Source of the DNA: Pseudomonadota bacterium
GTDB lineage: Bacteria > Pseudomonadota > Gammaproteobacteria > Burkholderiales > Burkholderiaceae_E
Assembly: GCA_023388075.1 (NCBI GenBank)
Contig: JAEWGX010000094.1
Location: forward strand, 1 to 60,614
Length of the DNA stretch: 60,614 nucleotides
Direction: 5' to 3'
Position 1 is the stretch's first letter. Each line of letters opens with the position of its first letter. Positions 9,832 to 18,812 of the stretch are shown here, in pieces. Under the pieces are notes generated by a model. That model was not told the DNA's origin. It saw only the letters and a list, made by a program, of their open reading frames with translations, and did no database searches. Made by a program: the position numbers and the translations under genes.

Positions 9832-11724
9832 ATGAAGGAGGCGCCCCCGATCTCCATGACGCTGCCGGAGCTGCCCGCGGAGCCCGCCCCTCGGGCGCCG
9901 CGGGTCATGCTCATGGTCAGCGTCATCGCGATCGCGATGTCGCTGTACCACATGTACGTGGCGCTGGTCGGGCCGCCGGAGACCTTCTTCTTCCGCGGCA
10001 CCCACCTCGCCTTCGCGCTGGTGCTGGTCTTCCTGCTCTACCCCGCCGCGGCGCGCGGTCGCATCGGCGTCGCTCTCGATACGCTGTTGCTGGCGGCGAG
10101 CGTCGGCATCGTCGCCTATATCCTCGTCAACCACGACTACCTGCTCGACCGCATCATCTACATCGACGAGCTGACGCTCTCGGACAAGGTCGCCGGCGTC
10201 ATCGCCGTGGTGACCGTGCTCGAGGCGACGCGGCGGATCATCGGCTGGGCGCTGCCGCTCACGGCCATCGCCTTCCTGGGCTACGCGCTTGCCACCACCG
10301 TCTCCTTCCCGGTGCTGCTCGAGCAGCTCTACATGTCGACCGAGGGCATCTTCGGCAGCACCCTCGGCGTATCCGCCTCCTATGTGATCCTGTTCGTGCT
10401 CTTCGGCTCGTTCATGGAGAAGAGCGGGACCGGACAGCTCTTCATGGACTTCGCGCTCTCGATCACGGGCCACCAGGCCGGCGGTCCGGGCAAGGTGGCG
10501 GTGGTGAGTTCCAGCCTCTTCGGCACCGTGTCCGGCAGCGCGGTGGCCAACGTGATGGTGGACGGGCCCATCACCATTCCGCTCATGAAGCGCAGCCGCT
10601 TCCGTCCGCCCTTCGCTGCCGCGGTGGAGGCGGTCGCCTCCACCGGCGGCCAGATCATGCCGCCGATCATGGGCGCCGCCGCGTTCGTGATGGCGGAGTT
10701 TCTCGCCGTGTCCTATCTGCAGGTGACCATCTGGGCGGTCATTCCCGCGGTGCTCTACTACGTGGCCATCTTCTCGGCCGTGCACTTCGAGGCGCGACGC
10801 CACGGGCTCGAGGGCGTGCCGCGCTCCCAGCTGCCGCGGCTCGGGCGCGTCATGCTGGACCGCGGGCACCTGTTCCTGCCGATCGGCGTCGTGCTCGCCG
10901 GCCTGGCCATGGGCTACTCGGCGCCGCTCTGCGCGCTGGTCGCCGCGCTCACCTGCATGCCGGTCGCGCTGCTTCGCAAGACCACGCGCGCCCAGCTTCG
11001 CTGGCGCAGCGTCCTGGAGGCCCTGGAGGAAGGCGCCCGCAACGCGCTGGCGGTGGCCATGGCGTGCGCGTGCGCCGGCATCGTGATCGGCTGCGTCAGC
11101 ATCACCGGCCTCGGCATCGATTTCTCCCAGCTCGTCGTGGCGGTGTCACGCGATGCCCTGCTGCTCGCCCTGGTGATGACAGCGATCGCCGGGATCGTCC
11201 TCGGCATGGGCATGCCGACCACTCCGGCGTACATCGTGATGGTCGCGCTCCTGGTTCCTGCGCTGGTCAAGCTCGGCGCCGAGATCCCGGCCGCGCACAT
11301 GTTCGCGTTCTACTTCGCCATCCTTTCTGCGATCACGCCGCCGGTGGCGCTTGCCGTGTTCGCGGCGGCCGGGCTCGCCAAGTCGGACCTGTGGGAAACC
11401 GGCCTGGCGGCCATGCGCGCGGCCGCACCGGCCTACATCGTGCCCTTCATGTTCATCTACGAGCCGGCGCTCCTGATGATCGGCGAATGGCATGTCATCG
11501 CCGTGGCGGTCGCGACCGCCTGCATCGGCGTCGTGTGCCTCGCCTCCAGTCTGCACGGTTGGATCTTCGGCCATGCCCGCATGTGGCAACGCATCCTCAT
11601 CGGCGTCGCGGCGCTCGCCCTCATCAAGCCGGGTCTCTACACCGACCTCGTCGGCCTGGCGCTGATCGCCATCACCATTGTCGGCCCTCGGCTCGCCCCC
11701 GTCTCGACCGCCCCCCGCGCCTGA
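9832..11724 (+). CDS. TRAP transporter fused permease (DctQM type)
   Basis: 630 residues and very hydrophobic. The first ~170 residues hold about four helices matching the small DctQ subunit; the rest is the DctM-type transport domain with FGSFMEKSGTG, GTVSGSAVANVMVDGP, GGQIMPPIMGAAAF and GMGMPTTPAYI, the signatures of the 4TM/12TM fused permeases paired with TAXI proteins. The gene pairs with the binding protein directly upstream. An in-frame ATG 24 bases downstream (9856) is an alternative start. Confidence 0.92.
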   Translation: MKEAPPISMTLPELPAEPAPRAPRVMLMVSVIAIAMSLYHMYVALVGPPETFFFRGTHLAFALVLVFLLYPAAARGRIGVALDTLLLAASVGIVAYILVNHDYLLDRIIYIDELTLSDKVAGVIAVVTVLEATRRIIGWALPLTAIAFLGYALATTVSFPVLLEQLYMSTEGIFGSTLGVSASYVILFVLFGSFMEKSGTGQLFMDFALSITGHQAGGPGKVAVVSSSLFGTVSGSAVANVMVDGPITIPLMKRSRFRPPFAAAVEAVASTGGQIMPPIMGAAAFVMAEFLAVSYLQVTIWAVIPAVLYYVAIFSAVHFEARRHGLEGVPRSQLPRLGRVMLDRGHLFLPIGVVLAGLAMGYSAPLCALVAALTCMPVALLRKTTRAQLRWRSVLEALEEGARNALAVAMACACAGIVIGCVSITGLGIDFSQLVVAVSRDALLLALVMTAIAGIVLGMGMPTTPAYIVMVALLVPALVKLGAEIPAAHMFAFYFAILSAITPPVALAVFAAAGLAKSDLWETGLAAMRAAAPAYIVPFMFIYEPALLMIGEWHVIAVAVATACIGVVCLASSLHGWIFGHARMWQRILIGVAALALIKPGLYTDLVGLALIAITIVGPRLAPVSTAPRA

Positions 11725-11749
11725 TCCCGAGCCGGGCGGAAGAGCCCCG

Positions 11750-12115
11750 TCACCGCCCCCAGGCGTGCGCCATCAGCATCTCCAGCGGCACCACCCGCAG
11801 CGCCCGCTCGTGCGTCGCCTCCAGCACCACGGGCGGCGCGACGCCACCGGCGAGCGCCTCCTGCCACCGGGAGGCGCAGAGGCACCAGCGGTCACCGGGC
11901 TTGAGGCCGGGGAAGCGGTAGGCGGGCATCGGCGTGCTGAGGTCGTTGCCCTGCTCGCGCGAGAACGCGAGGAACTCCGCGGTGACCCGCACGCAGACGG
12001 TGTGGTTGCCGCGATCGGTGCTGTCCGTGTTGCAGCAGCCGTCCCGGAAGTAACCGGTCAGGGGAGCGTAGGAGCAGGCCAGCAGCGGGCCGCCCAGCAC
12101 GTTCTTCGCATCCAT
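11750..12115 (-). CDS. DUF2237 family protein
   Basis: A 121-residue protein matching the DUF2237 family: NVLGGPL near the start, GYFRDGCCNT, HTVCxxVTxEFLxFS, and the GLKPGDRWCLCxxRWxEA core with several conserved Cys. The molecular function is unknown. Its ATG overlaps the stop of the upstream DUF3108 gene by one base (TGATG), so the two are coupled. It converges on the TRAP permease gene. Confidence 0.88.
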   Translation of the reverse strand: MDAKNVLGGPLLACSYAPLTGYFRDGCCNTDSTDRGNHTVCVRVTAEFLAFSREQGNDLSTPMPAYRFPGLKPGDRWCLCASRWQEALAGGVAPPVVLEATHERALRVVPLEMLMAHAWGR

Positions 12116-12894
12116 CAGGGCACCACCACCTGGTCGATGACCTTCCCATCCTCGTCCTCGACGCGGATACGCGCAGGCAGCATGGACATGGCAGGGGCGA
12201 GCCAGGCATCGATGACCGGATCGGTGGGGTCGTCCTCGTTGCGCACCTTGAGGTGCAGCGCCGCCACGTCGCCGCGTGCCGTCCGCACCGGCTCCTCGCC
12301 CACCACCGTGAAGCGCGGCTGGTCGATCGTCTTCATGGAGGCGAGCGGCACCGTGAACTGGCGTCCTGCCACGAAGTCCCGCGGGCGCGCGCGCGCCATC
12401 AGCCCCACCTGGTAGAAGATCGAGAGCCGATCCTGCGTCCCGGGCAGCAGCGGCACCTCGGGCGCAGGCTCGCCATTGCCCAGCATCAGGCCGCGGGCAT
12501 AGTCGAAGCGGATGCCGCGCTCCGGACGCTTGCCGCGTCGTTCGCGATAACGCTCCGGGACCAGGCCTGCCGGCCCGACGCGCCCCACGCTCTGCTGGAC
12601 CAGGACGCCGGAGTAGAAGATGGCCACGACGCCGATCGCCTTGCCCTCGGTGCCCAGCTCGTAGCGTCCGTCGCCGTGCGCCAGCCGGTAGCTGGCCTCG
12701 GCGACCACCAGCTTCCGGCTCATGTCGCCGTAGTAGACCTGGAAGCTCTGCGTGACGGGCTCCGGCAGCGGTGCCACACGCGATGCCGTGCTGGGCGGTG
12801 CCGGGTCGGCCGCCGAGGCGGCGAACGGGCGCAATCCCCCTGCCCCCAGCAGGGCAAGCGGCATCGTCGCGAGCACGCGCCGCCGATCATTCAT
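12115..12894 (-). CDS. Exported DUF3108 family protein
   Basis: 259 residues. The start MNDRRRVLATMPLALL, with a paired-Arg n-region and AASAA cleavage site, is a signal peptide, perhaps Tat-type, so the mature part is periplasmic. The body (YYGDMSRKLVVAEASYRL, LSIFYQVGLMAR, YxIGTEGKAxGVVA-like stretches) matches DUF3108, a beta-rich fold of unknown function common in betaproteobacteria. The frame stays open a further 97 codons upstream, but that part has no family similarity, so I placed the start at 12894. Confidence 0.8.
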   Translation of the reverse strand: MNDRRRVLATMPLALLGAGGLRPFAASAADPAPPSTASRVAPLPEPVTQSFQVYYGDMSRKLVVAEASYRLAHGDGRYELGTEGKAIGVVAIFYSGVLVQQSVGRVGPAGLVPERYRERRGKRPERGIRFDYARGLMLGNGEPAPEVPLLPGTQDRLSIFYQVGLMARARPRDFVAGRQFTVPLASMKTIDQPRFTVVGEEPVRTARGDVAALHLKVRNEDDPTDPVIDAWLAPAMSMLPARIRVEDEDGKVIDQVVVP

Positions 12895-13081
12895 CGAGCG
12901 GTCCGCCGCAGGCCGTCCTGCCGCGCGGCGACCAGGCTGTCGGGCAACGTTACGCGGCGACGAAGGCGGGAAGCCTCGCGCGCCGGCCGGACGGACCAGG
13001 GGTTGGACACAGGAAGAAAGTCTCTCGGAGAGCTGCTTCGACCCTATACTATCCCAGCAACATGAGACACCTTCCCAGCCC

Positions 13082-13675
13082 GTGAAGATCCACCTGGAGC
13101 GAATCTGGAAGATCCTGCCGGTGCCTGTCGTCACGCTGCGACGGATGCCGGGACGGCTGGTGGGTCTGTGTGTCGGGCCCTTCATCGTGGTTCGCGAGGA
13201 CTACGTCTGCGATCGCCCCACCATCGTCCACGAGCTCACCCACTGCCGCCAATTCTGGCGCGGCCTCGGCCTGCTTCACCTGGTCCGCTACTACGGCAGC
13301 CGACGCTATCGGCTCAAGGCCGAGGTGGAGGCCTTTCGCGCCGAGCTTGATGCCTGCCCGCCGGGCGAGCGGCGACGGCGCCTGCACGAATCCGCACGGT
13401 CGCTCGCCACCAGCTATTCGCTTGGACTCGACACCGAGGCCTGCCGGCTGCTGCTCACCAGCTCGGCCGCCCCCGCCGCCACCGGCCGTCCGGAGTTCCG
13501 CCCGGCCTACATCGAGAGCGTGCCTTCGGTGATGCCGGCGCGCATGGAGCGCCGCCAGTCGCGGCAGGACCGCCGCGTCGCCGGCCGGCGACCGCCGGGT
13601 GAACGGCTGCCGGAGCACAACCGTCGTCGGCAGGTGGATCGACGACGCTCGTCCGCGGTGCACCCGGGCGCCTGA
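13082..13675 (+). CDS. Putative HExxH zinc-metallopeptidase-like protein
   Basis: A 197-residue frame starting at GTG 13082. Residues 50-54 are HELTH inside a helix (IVHELTHCRQFW), and acidic residues E81/E83 lie in the next helix, consistent with a gluzincin-type HExxH...E site. The order resembles DUF4157-like zinc proteins, but I cannot name the family. The last ~45 residues are strongly basic (many Arg pairs) and probably disordered or nucleic-acid-binding. There is no signal peptide or clear ribosome site, so the start is uncertain. It is divergent from the DUF3108 gene. Confidence 0.6.
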   Translation: MKIHLERIWKILPVPVVTLRRMPGRLVGLCVGPFIVVREDYVCDRPTIVHELTHCRQFWRGLGLLHLVRYYGSRRYRLKAEVEAFRAELDACPPGERRRRLHESARSLATSYSLGLDTEACRLLLTSSAAPAATGRPEFRPAYIESVPSVMPARMERRQSRQDRRVAGRRPPGERLPEHNRRRQVDRRRSSAVHPGA

Positions 13676-13725
13676 TCCGTCCCCGCCTACGGCCTGCGGC
13701 TCGCGGCCCGCGGCTCGCGGGATGA

Positions 13726-14253
13726 TCAGAGCACGATCGGCGCGTTGGGCAACTCGTCCCGATCCCCTTCGCCGACCGGCAGGACCGGCGCCAGCGTATC
13801 GTTGATCGCGGCGAGCGCGGCGAGCACGCCCTCGAGCGCGCGCCCATCGCGGCAAGCCGATGCGAGGGCCGTGCAGATCTCCTGCCAGCGACCCGGGGGG
13901 ACCCGTCGATCGGCGCCGCGGTCCGCGACGATCTCGACAGCGTGGTCTGCCCAGAGGAGATAGAGCAGGATGCCGGTGTTCTCCTCGGTGTCCCAGATGC
14001 CCTGCTCGGAGAAGACCTGCACGGCGCGCTCGCGCGGCGCGAGACCCGCCCAGATCTGGCTCGGATCCAGCGTGGGCTCGATGGCGAAGCGCACTTCGCC
14101 GCGATGGCGTCGCTCGCCCTCGCCGATCACCGCCTCGATGCGATCGAAAGCGGCCTGGTCGAAGATGGCATCGGACTCGCGAATGGCGCCCCAGCGGTGG
14201 CGCCAGAGCCGCCGCAGCCGCGCGCTGACCGAGCCACCCTCCTCACCAGCCAC
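13726..14253 (-). CDS. TPM-domain protein, short second copy
   Basis: About 175 residues. A TPM-like domain (IEAVIGEGERRHRGEVRFAIE, VQVFSEQGIWDTEENTGILLYLLWADHAVEIVADRG) lacks the signal peptide and Gly-rich tail seen in its neighbour, as in many lemA-TPM-TPM trios. The start is uncertain. The region between the upstream stop and the first conserved residues has no ATG, GTG or TTG in frame. I used the GTG at 14253, which has GGAG upstream and overlaps the neighbour by 11 bases; an ATG at 14316 is the other option. Probably co-transcribed with lemA and the long TPM gene. Confidence 0.72.
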   Translation of the reverse strand: MAGEEGGSVSARLRRLWRHRWGAIRESDAIFDQAAFDRIEAVIGEGERRHRGEVRFAIEPTLDPSQIWAGLAPRERAVQVFSEQGIWDTEENTGILLYLLWADHAVEIVADRGADRRVPPGRWQEICTALASACRDGRALEGVLAALAAINDTLAPVLPVGEGDRDELPNAPIVL

Positions 14254-15256
14254 CGGAAGCTCCGCCGCCACCGAACCCACCTCCACCGCCGCCGAATCCG
14301 CCGAAGCCACCACCACCGCCGCGTCCGCCCCAGCCGCCCCCGGGGAAGAAGATCGGCCCGTGGCGATAGGTGTGGCGCCCGGCGCGCCGCAGGCCGCCGC
14401 CGGCCGAAGGCGCCATCAGCAGCACGAGAAAGAACACCAGAACGCCCGCACCCAGGCCGAGCAGCATCGAGCCCGCCGCCGCGCCTCCCAGGAAGCCCGC
14501 GCCCAGCCCTCCGAGGCCGGCGCCGAGGATGCGACCCACCACGGCCGAGGCGATCGTGCCGGCCACGAACGCGAACACCAGCGCCGGCACGATGCCGAGG
14601 CTGTCGTCGGCAGCGCCCTCGCCACCGCGCCGTCCCGGTGGTGGCAGGTCCTCTCCGTCGATGCGGATGCGCAGGTCCTGAACCGCCGCCTGCAGCCCGC
14701 CGAAATAGTCCTCGCGCCGGAAGCGAGGCGTGATCGATTCGTCGATGATGCGCCGGGCGATGCCATCGGGAATGGCGCCCTCCAGGCCGTAGCCGACCTC
14801 GATGCGCACCCGTCGATCCTCCTTGGCCACCAGCAGCAGGACGCCGTCGTCCACGGCCGGCGCGTTCGGGTCACCGGTGGCGCGCTGGGCCGACGCCCTG
14901 CCGCGCCCGAGCTTCCATTCCTCCGCGACCCGGATGCCGTACTGCTCGATCGCCTCGGGGCGGGTGGTCGGCACCATCAGGATCGCGACCTGCGCGCCCT
15001 TGCGCTGCTCGATATCCGCGAGCGCGCCTTCGAGCGCCTGCACCTGCGCCGGGGCGAGCGTGCCGGTCAGGTCGGTAACCCGAGCCGCGAGCGGCGGCAC
15101 CGGCTGCAGATCCTGGCCGGACGCGCCCGCCGGCGCGAACAGCACGAGCAGCGCGATCACCGCCAAGAGCGGACCCAGGGCGAGCCGCCTCGCGCGGAGG
15201 GGCGGCCGGACGGCGCGCACGGGGACGCCGACGGACCGCGACGGCAGTACGGCCAA
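14243..15256 (-). CDS. TPM-domain (YgcG family) membrane-anchored protein
   Basis: 337 residues. An N-terminal signal anchor (about residues 25-47) precedes a TPM domain (RVTDLTGTLAPAQVQALE, GAQVAILMVPTT, GVLLLVAKEDRRVRIEVGYGLEGAIPDGIARRI). Two hydrophobic Gly-rich segments follow, then a tail of Gly, Phe and Trp repeats ending GGASGGW. This is the family plan. TPM domains are linked to membrane-associated repair and phosphatase-like activity, but this group is not well characterised. It lies 15 bases after lemA; the pairing is recurrent in bacteria. Confidence 0.85.
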   Translation of the reverse strand: MAVLPSRSVGVPVRAVRPPLRARRLALGPLLAVIALLVLFAPAGASGQDLQPVPPLAARVTDLTGTLAPAQVQALEGALADIEQRKGAQVAILMVPTTRPEAIEQYGIRVAEEWKLGRGRASAQRATGDPNAPAVDDGVLLLVAKEDRRVRIEVGYGLEGAIPDGIARRIIDESITPRFRREDYFGGLQAAVQDLRIRIDGEDLPPPGRRGGEGAADDSLGIVPALVFAFVAGTIASAVVGRILGAGLGGLGAGFLGGAAAGSMLLGLGAGVLVFFLVLLMAPSAGGGLRRAGRHTYRHGPIFFPGGGWGGRGGGGGFGGFGGGGGGFGGGGASGGW

Positions 15257-15271
15257 CCGTCGCCTCCGCGG

Positions 15272-15931
15272 CTACTTCGGCGCCGGCGCCGGGGTGCCGA
15301 AGTCCACCGTCGGGGGACGAGAGATGACCTGCTCGTTCTCCACGGTGAACTGCGGCTTGGCGTCGTAGCCGAACACCATCGCGGTCAGGTTCACCGGGAA
15401 CTGCCGGATCATCACGTTGTACTGGTTCACCGCGTCGATGTAGCGCTTGCGGGCCACCGAGATCCGGTTCTCGGTGCCGGCGAGCTCGGCCTGCAGCTCG
15501 CGGAAGTTCTGGTCCGACTTGAGCTGCGGATAGTTCTCGGCGACGACCAGCAGGCGCGACAACGCGCTGCTCATGTCAGCCTGGGCGGACTCGAACTGCT
15601 TGACCGAACCGGCATCGCCGGGATTCACCTGGATCTGGCCGACGCGCGATCGCGCCTCGGTGACTCGGGTCAGCACCTCCTTCTCCTGCTCGGCGTAACC
15701 CTTGACGGTGTTGACCAGGTTGGGAATCAGGTCCGCGCGGCGCTGGTACTGGTTGACCACCTCGGCCCATGCCTGGGTGACGCCTTCATCCGCGGACTGG
15801 ATGCGGTTGTAGCCGCATCCGGAGAGCAACGCGGCAAGCGCGACGAAGGCAAGCCGCTCCAGCCAGCGCGAGGCCGACCGGAGCCCCGACCATTCACTCG
15901 GGGCGGGGGCCGTGCCGAACGGATTCACCAT
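15272..15931 (-). CDS. LemA family lipoprotein
   Basis: 219 residues. The N-terminus ends in the lipobox LLSGC (Cys39), so this member is predicted to be a lipoprotein. The rest is the LemA helical bundle: NQYQRRADLIPNLVNTVKGY, the VTEARSRVGQ helix, YPQLKSDQNFRELQAELAGTENRI and RKRYIDAVNQYN. LemA proteins form coiled, cytosol- or periplasm-exposed bundles of unclear function, nearly always beside TPM proteins as here. The start at 15931 has AAGGAG upstream; the open frame beyond it is spurious. Confidence 0.9.
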   Translation of the reverse strand: MVNPFGTAPAPSEWSGLRSASRWLERLAFVALAALLSGCGYNRIQSADEGVTQAWAEVVNQYQRRADLIPNLVNTVKGYAEQEKEVLTRVTEARSRVGQIQVNPGDAGSVKQFESAQADMSSALSRLLVVAENYPQLKSDQNFRELQAELAGTENRISVARKRYIDAVNQYNVMIRQFPVNLTAMVFGYDAKPQFTVENEQVISRPPTVDFGTPAPAPK

Positions 15932-16056
15932 GATTTCTCCTTGTTCTCCTGGCGGTCCGGTCGCGGCGTCGTTGCGCACGCGGTGCCGGACGAGCCCATC
16001 CATAATATAGCCCTCGCCTTTACCGCGTCGGGATTGGCCATCCGGAGGATCTCGCG

Positions 16057-16839
16057 ATGTCGATCGCATTCGTGGCAGCCTGGCTGGTGGGAGTCGGCCT
16101 GGTGGCGGTCGCGTGCACGCGTCCGGGTCGTCCAGTGCGGCCGGCCTGTCGTGCCCTGCGCGCACCGGCGTTGCGCGCGGCCTGCACGGCCGGCGTGGCC
16201 ATCGCGGCGACCGGAGCCGCCCTCGCCCAGGCGCCGGCAGACCCCGTCGACAACCTGGAGCGAACTGCCCAGGCGTTCGTTGCCTACGAGGAGGGCCGCA
16301 TCGAGGACGCGCAGCGGCTGTACCTGCTCGCGGCCTCGGCAGGCGATGCGCGCGCCGCGTACAACGTGGCGGTGATCCGGCTCGGCCAGGACACCGACCA
16401 TCCCTCGGAGGCCGAGGCGCTCGGCTATCTCGAGGCGAGCGCGCAGGCGGGCTTCGCCCTCGCGCAGCACATGCTCGCGAGCCTGCATGAGCGCGGCTGG
16501 TTCGTGCCACGTTCCCAGGAGGCCGCGGTCCGGTGGTATCGCCTCGCCGCCGAGCAGGGCAACGCCGATGCTCAGCTCGCGCTGGCCACCCAGTACTTCC
16601 TGGGACGCGGCACGACGCGCGACTACCGCGAAGCCGCCCGCTGGTACGAGAAGGCCGCGGAGGCCGGCGACGCCGGGGCGCAGTACATCATCGCCTCGAT
16701 GTACGAGAACGGCACCGGGATCGAAGTCGACGACGACAAGGCGCTGGGCTGGTACGGCGCCGCCGCGCGCCAGGGCGACATCGCAGCGGACCTCAAGGCG
16801 AAGGCGCTCGCAGGCCGGCTCGCCCGCGAGCGCCGCTGA
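16057..16839 (+). CDS. Exported Sel1-repeat (TPR-like) protein
   Basis: 260 residues. A hydrophobic start and second hydrophobic stretch ending ALAQA (about residues 45-58) suggest export. Sel1 repeats then fill residues ~70-250, each with the A-x-x-W/Y...A-x-x-G-x-A-x-A-Q-x-x-L pattern (AVRWYRLAAEQGNADAQLALA; AARWYEKAAEAGDAGAQYIIA). Sel1 proteins act as scaffolds; no partner is evident. CGGAGG precedes the ATG. It is divergent from lemA across an AT-rich patch (ATAATATAG near 16008) that may hold the promoters. Confidence 0.8.
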   Translation: MSIAFVAAWLVGVGLVAVACTRPGRPVRPACRALRAPALRAACTAGVAIAATGAALAQAPADPVDNLERTAQAFVAYEEGRIEDAQRLYLLAASAGDARAAYNVAVIRLGQDTDHPSEAEALGYLEASAQAGFALAQHMLASLHERGWFVPRSQEAAVRWYRLAAEQGNADAQLALATQYFLGRGTTRDYREAARWYEKAAEAGDAGAQYIIASMYENGTGIEVDDDKALGWYGAAARQGDIAADLKAKALAGRLARERR

Positions 16840-16890
16840 CCGCGGCGGGCGGCATCGGCATCGCGGGCGGCCGGGTGCAGCCGGTCGCGT

Positions 16891-17445
16891 TCACCTGCGG
16901 CGCAGCGCCGCGTGAAGCTTGCGGAACTTCTGCACCTTGGGAGCCACCACCATGGCACAGTAGCCCTGGTTCGGATGGTTCTCGAAGTAGCGCTGGTGAT
17001 GGTCCTCCGCGCGCCAGAACCGCTCGAGCGGAGCCACCTCGGTCACGATCGGATCGTCATAGAGCTCGCGGCGGGCCAGGTCGTCCACGAAGCGTCGCAC
17101 CGCCTCGCCCTGCGCCTCGTCGCTGTAGTAGATCGCGGAACGGTACTGCGTGCCGACATCGTGACCCTGGCGGTTCAAGGTCGTGGGATCGTGCACGGTG
17201 AAGAAGATCGCGAGGATGTCCTCGAGCCGGATGCGATTGCGGTCGAAGGCCACCTGGACCACTTCGGCATGGCCGGTCTCGCCGCTGCAGACGGCCTCGT
17301 AGGTGGGATTCGGGACCTGGCCGCCGGCATAGCCGGACTCGACCCGTGCCACCCCTTCGACCTCCAGGTAGACCGCCTCTGTGCACCAGAAGCAGCCACC
17401 CCCCAGGGTGATTACTTCGAGATCAGGATCGGCTGTGCTTTGCAT
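16891..17445 (-). CDS. msrA: Peptide methionine sulfoxide reductase A
   Basis: 184 residues. Reduces the S-form of methionine sulfoxide in proteins. The catalytic motif GCFWCTE (residues ~18-24) is present, followed by GYAGG, ETGHAEVVQV, FTVHDPTTLNRQGHDVGTQYRS and the NHPNQGYC end. There is no signal peptide and no fused MsrB, so it is a cytosolic MsrA. I started at 17445 (MQSTADPD...), 18 residues before the motif; the longer frame upstream has no similarity. Confidence 0.95.
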   Translation of the reverse strand: MQSTADPDLEVITLGGGCFWCTEAVYLEVEGVARVESGYAGGQVPNPTYEAVCSGETGHAEVVQVAFDRNRIRLEDILAIFFTVHDPTTLNRQGHDVGTQYRSAIYYSDEAQGEAVRRFVDDLARRELYDDPIVTEVAPLERFWRAEDHHQRYFENHPNQGYCAMVVAPKVQKFRKLHAALRRR

Positions 17446-17606
17446 GACGTCCCCGTGGCTGGCTGGGCAATCGGCCAGGATACCGCAGGGCGGACAGTCC
17501 CGCCATGGCGCGGCACGCAGGCAGGCCGGCATTGCCCGGTAGAATCGGCGGGACGGGCCACCGACCGGTCGTGCGGTGGCGGCAGCAACAGCAGAGGAAG
17601 AGAATC

Positions 17607-18812
17607 ATGGCAACTTCGGCCGGCAAGAAGGCCAGCTTCGACTGGGCGGACCCGCTGCGGCTCGATGACCAGCTCGGCGAGGACGAGCGCATGGTGCGCG
17701 ATGCGGCCCGTGAGTACTGCCAGGGCAAGCTGGCCCCGCGCGTACTGGAGTCGTTTCGCAACGAGACCACGGACGCCGCCATCTTCCGCGAGATGGGAGA
17801 GCTCGGGCTGCTCGGGCCCACCATTCCGGAAGCCTATGGCGGTCCGGGACTGAACTACGTGAGCTACGGGCTGATCGCGCGCGAGGTGGAGCGCGTGGAC
17901 TCGGGCTATCGCTCGATGATGAGCGTGCAGTCCTCGCTCGTCATGGTGCCGATCCACGAGTTCGGGACCGATGCGCAGAAGGAGAAGTACCTGCCGCGGC
18001 TCGCCACCGGCGAGTGGATCGGGTGCTTCGGACTCACGGAGCCCAACCACGGTTCGGATCCGGGCTCGATGGCCTCGCGCGCCAAGGTGGTCCCGGGCGG
18101 CTTCGAGCTCACGGGCTCGAAGACCTGGATCAGCAACTCGCCGATCGCCGACGTCTTCGTCGTGTGGGCGAAGGTGCAGGGGGGCGATTCCGACGGGCGG
18201 ATCAAGGGCTTCATCCTGGAGAAAGGCATGAAGGGCCTTTCGGCGCCGAAGATCCACGGCAAGGTGGGCCTGCGCACGTCCATCACCGGCGAGGTCGTGA
18301 TGGACCAGGTCTTCGTGCCGCAGGAAAACCTGCTGCCCGGTGTCGAGGGGCTGAAAGGACCGTTCACCTGCCTCAACAGCGCCCGCTACGGCATCGCCTG
18401 GGGCGCGTTGGGCGCGGCCGAGGACTGCTGGCACCGCGCCCGCCAGTACGTGCTGGACCGCAAGCAGTTCGGCCGACCCCTGGCCGCCAACCAGCTCATC
18501 CAGAAGAAGCTCGCCGACATGCAGACCGAGATCGCCCTGGGACTCCAGGGTTGCCTTCGCCTGGGCCGCATGAAGGACGAAGGCACTGCCGCGGTCGAGA
18601 TCACCTCCATCCTCAAGCGCAACTCCTGCGGCAAGGCGCTGGAAATCTCGCGTCTCGCGCGCGACATGCTCGGCGGCAACGGCATCAGCGACGAGTTCGG
18701 CGTCATCCGGCACCTGGTGAATCTCGAAGTCGTGAACACCTACGAGGGCACGCACGACGTCCACGCGCTCATCCTCGGACGCGCGCAGACCGGCATCCAG
18801 GCGTTCAGCTAG
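17607..18812 (+). CDS. gcdH: Glutaryl-CoA dehydrogenase-type acyl-CoA dehydrogenase
   Basis: 401-residue FAD flavoprotein of the acyl-CoA dehydrogenase family. The closest type is glutaryl-CoA dehydrogenase, which oxidises and decarboxylates glutaryl-CoA to crotonyl-CoA in lysine, tryptophan and aromatic degradation. It shows RSMMSVQSSLVMVPI, CFGLTEPNHGSDPGSM, TGSKTWISNSPIADVFVVWAK and the catalytic base at Glu380 in NTYEGTHDVHALILGRA. GAGGAAG precedes the ATG. No CoA-transferase gene, often next to gcdH in betaproteobacteria, is present. Its stop overlaps the stop of the opposite gene at CTAG. Confidence 0.92.
   Translation: MATSAGKKASFDWADPLRLDDQLGEDERMVRDAAREYCQGKLAPRVLESFRNETTDAAIFREMGELGLLGPTIPEAYGGPGLNYVSYGLIAREVERVDSGYRSMMSVQSSLVMVPIHEFGTDAQKEKYLPRLATGEWIGCFGLTEPNHGSDPGSMASRAKVVPGGFELTGSKTWISNSPIADVFVVWAKVQGGDSDGRIKGFILEKGMKGLSAPKIHGKVGLRTSITGEVVMDQVFVPQENLLPGVEGLKGPFTCLNSARYGIAWGALGAAEDCWHRARQYVLDRKQFGRPLAANQLIQKKLADMQTEIALGLQGCLRLGRMKDEGTAAVEITSILKRNSCGKALEISRLARDMLGGNGISDEFGVIRHLVNLEVVNTYEGTHDVHALILGRAQTGIQAFS

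Noticed and set aside
14243..14330. Tandem CCACC/GCCGCC-like repeats resembling a microsatellite or CRISPR-like array.
   Set aside because: They encode the Gly/Phe-rich tail of the TPM protein; units are irregular codon repeats with no spacers.
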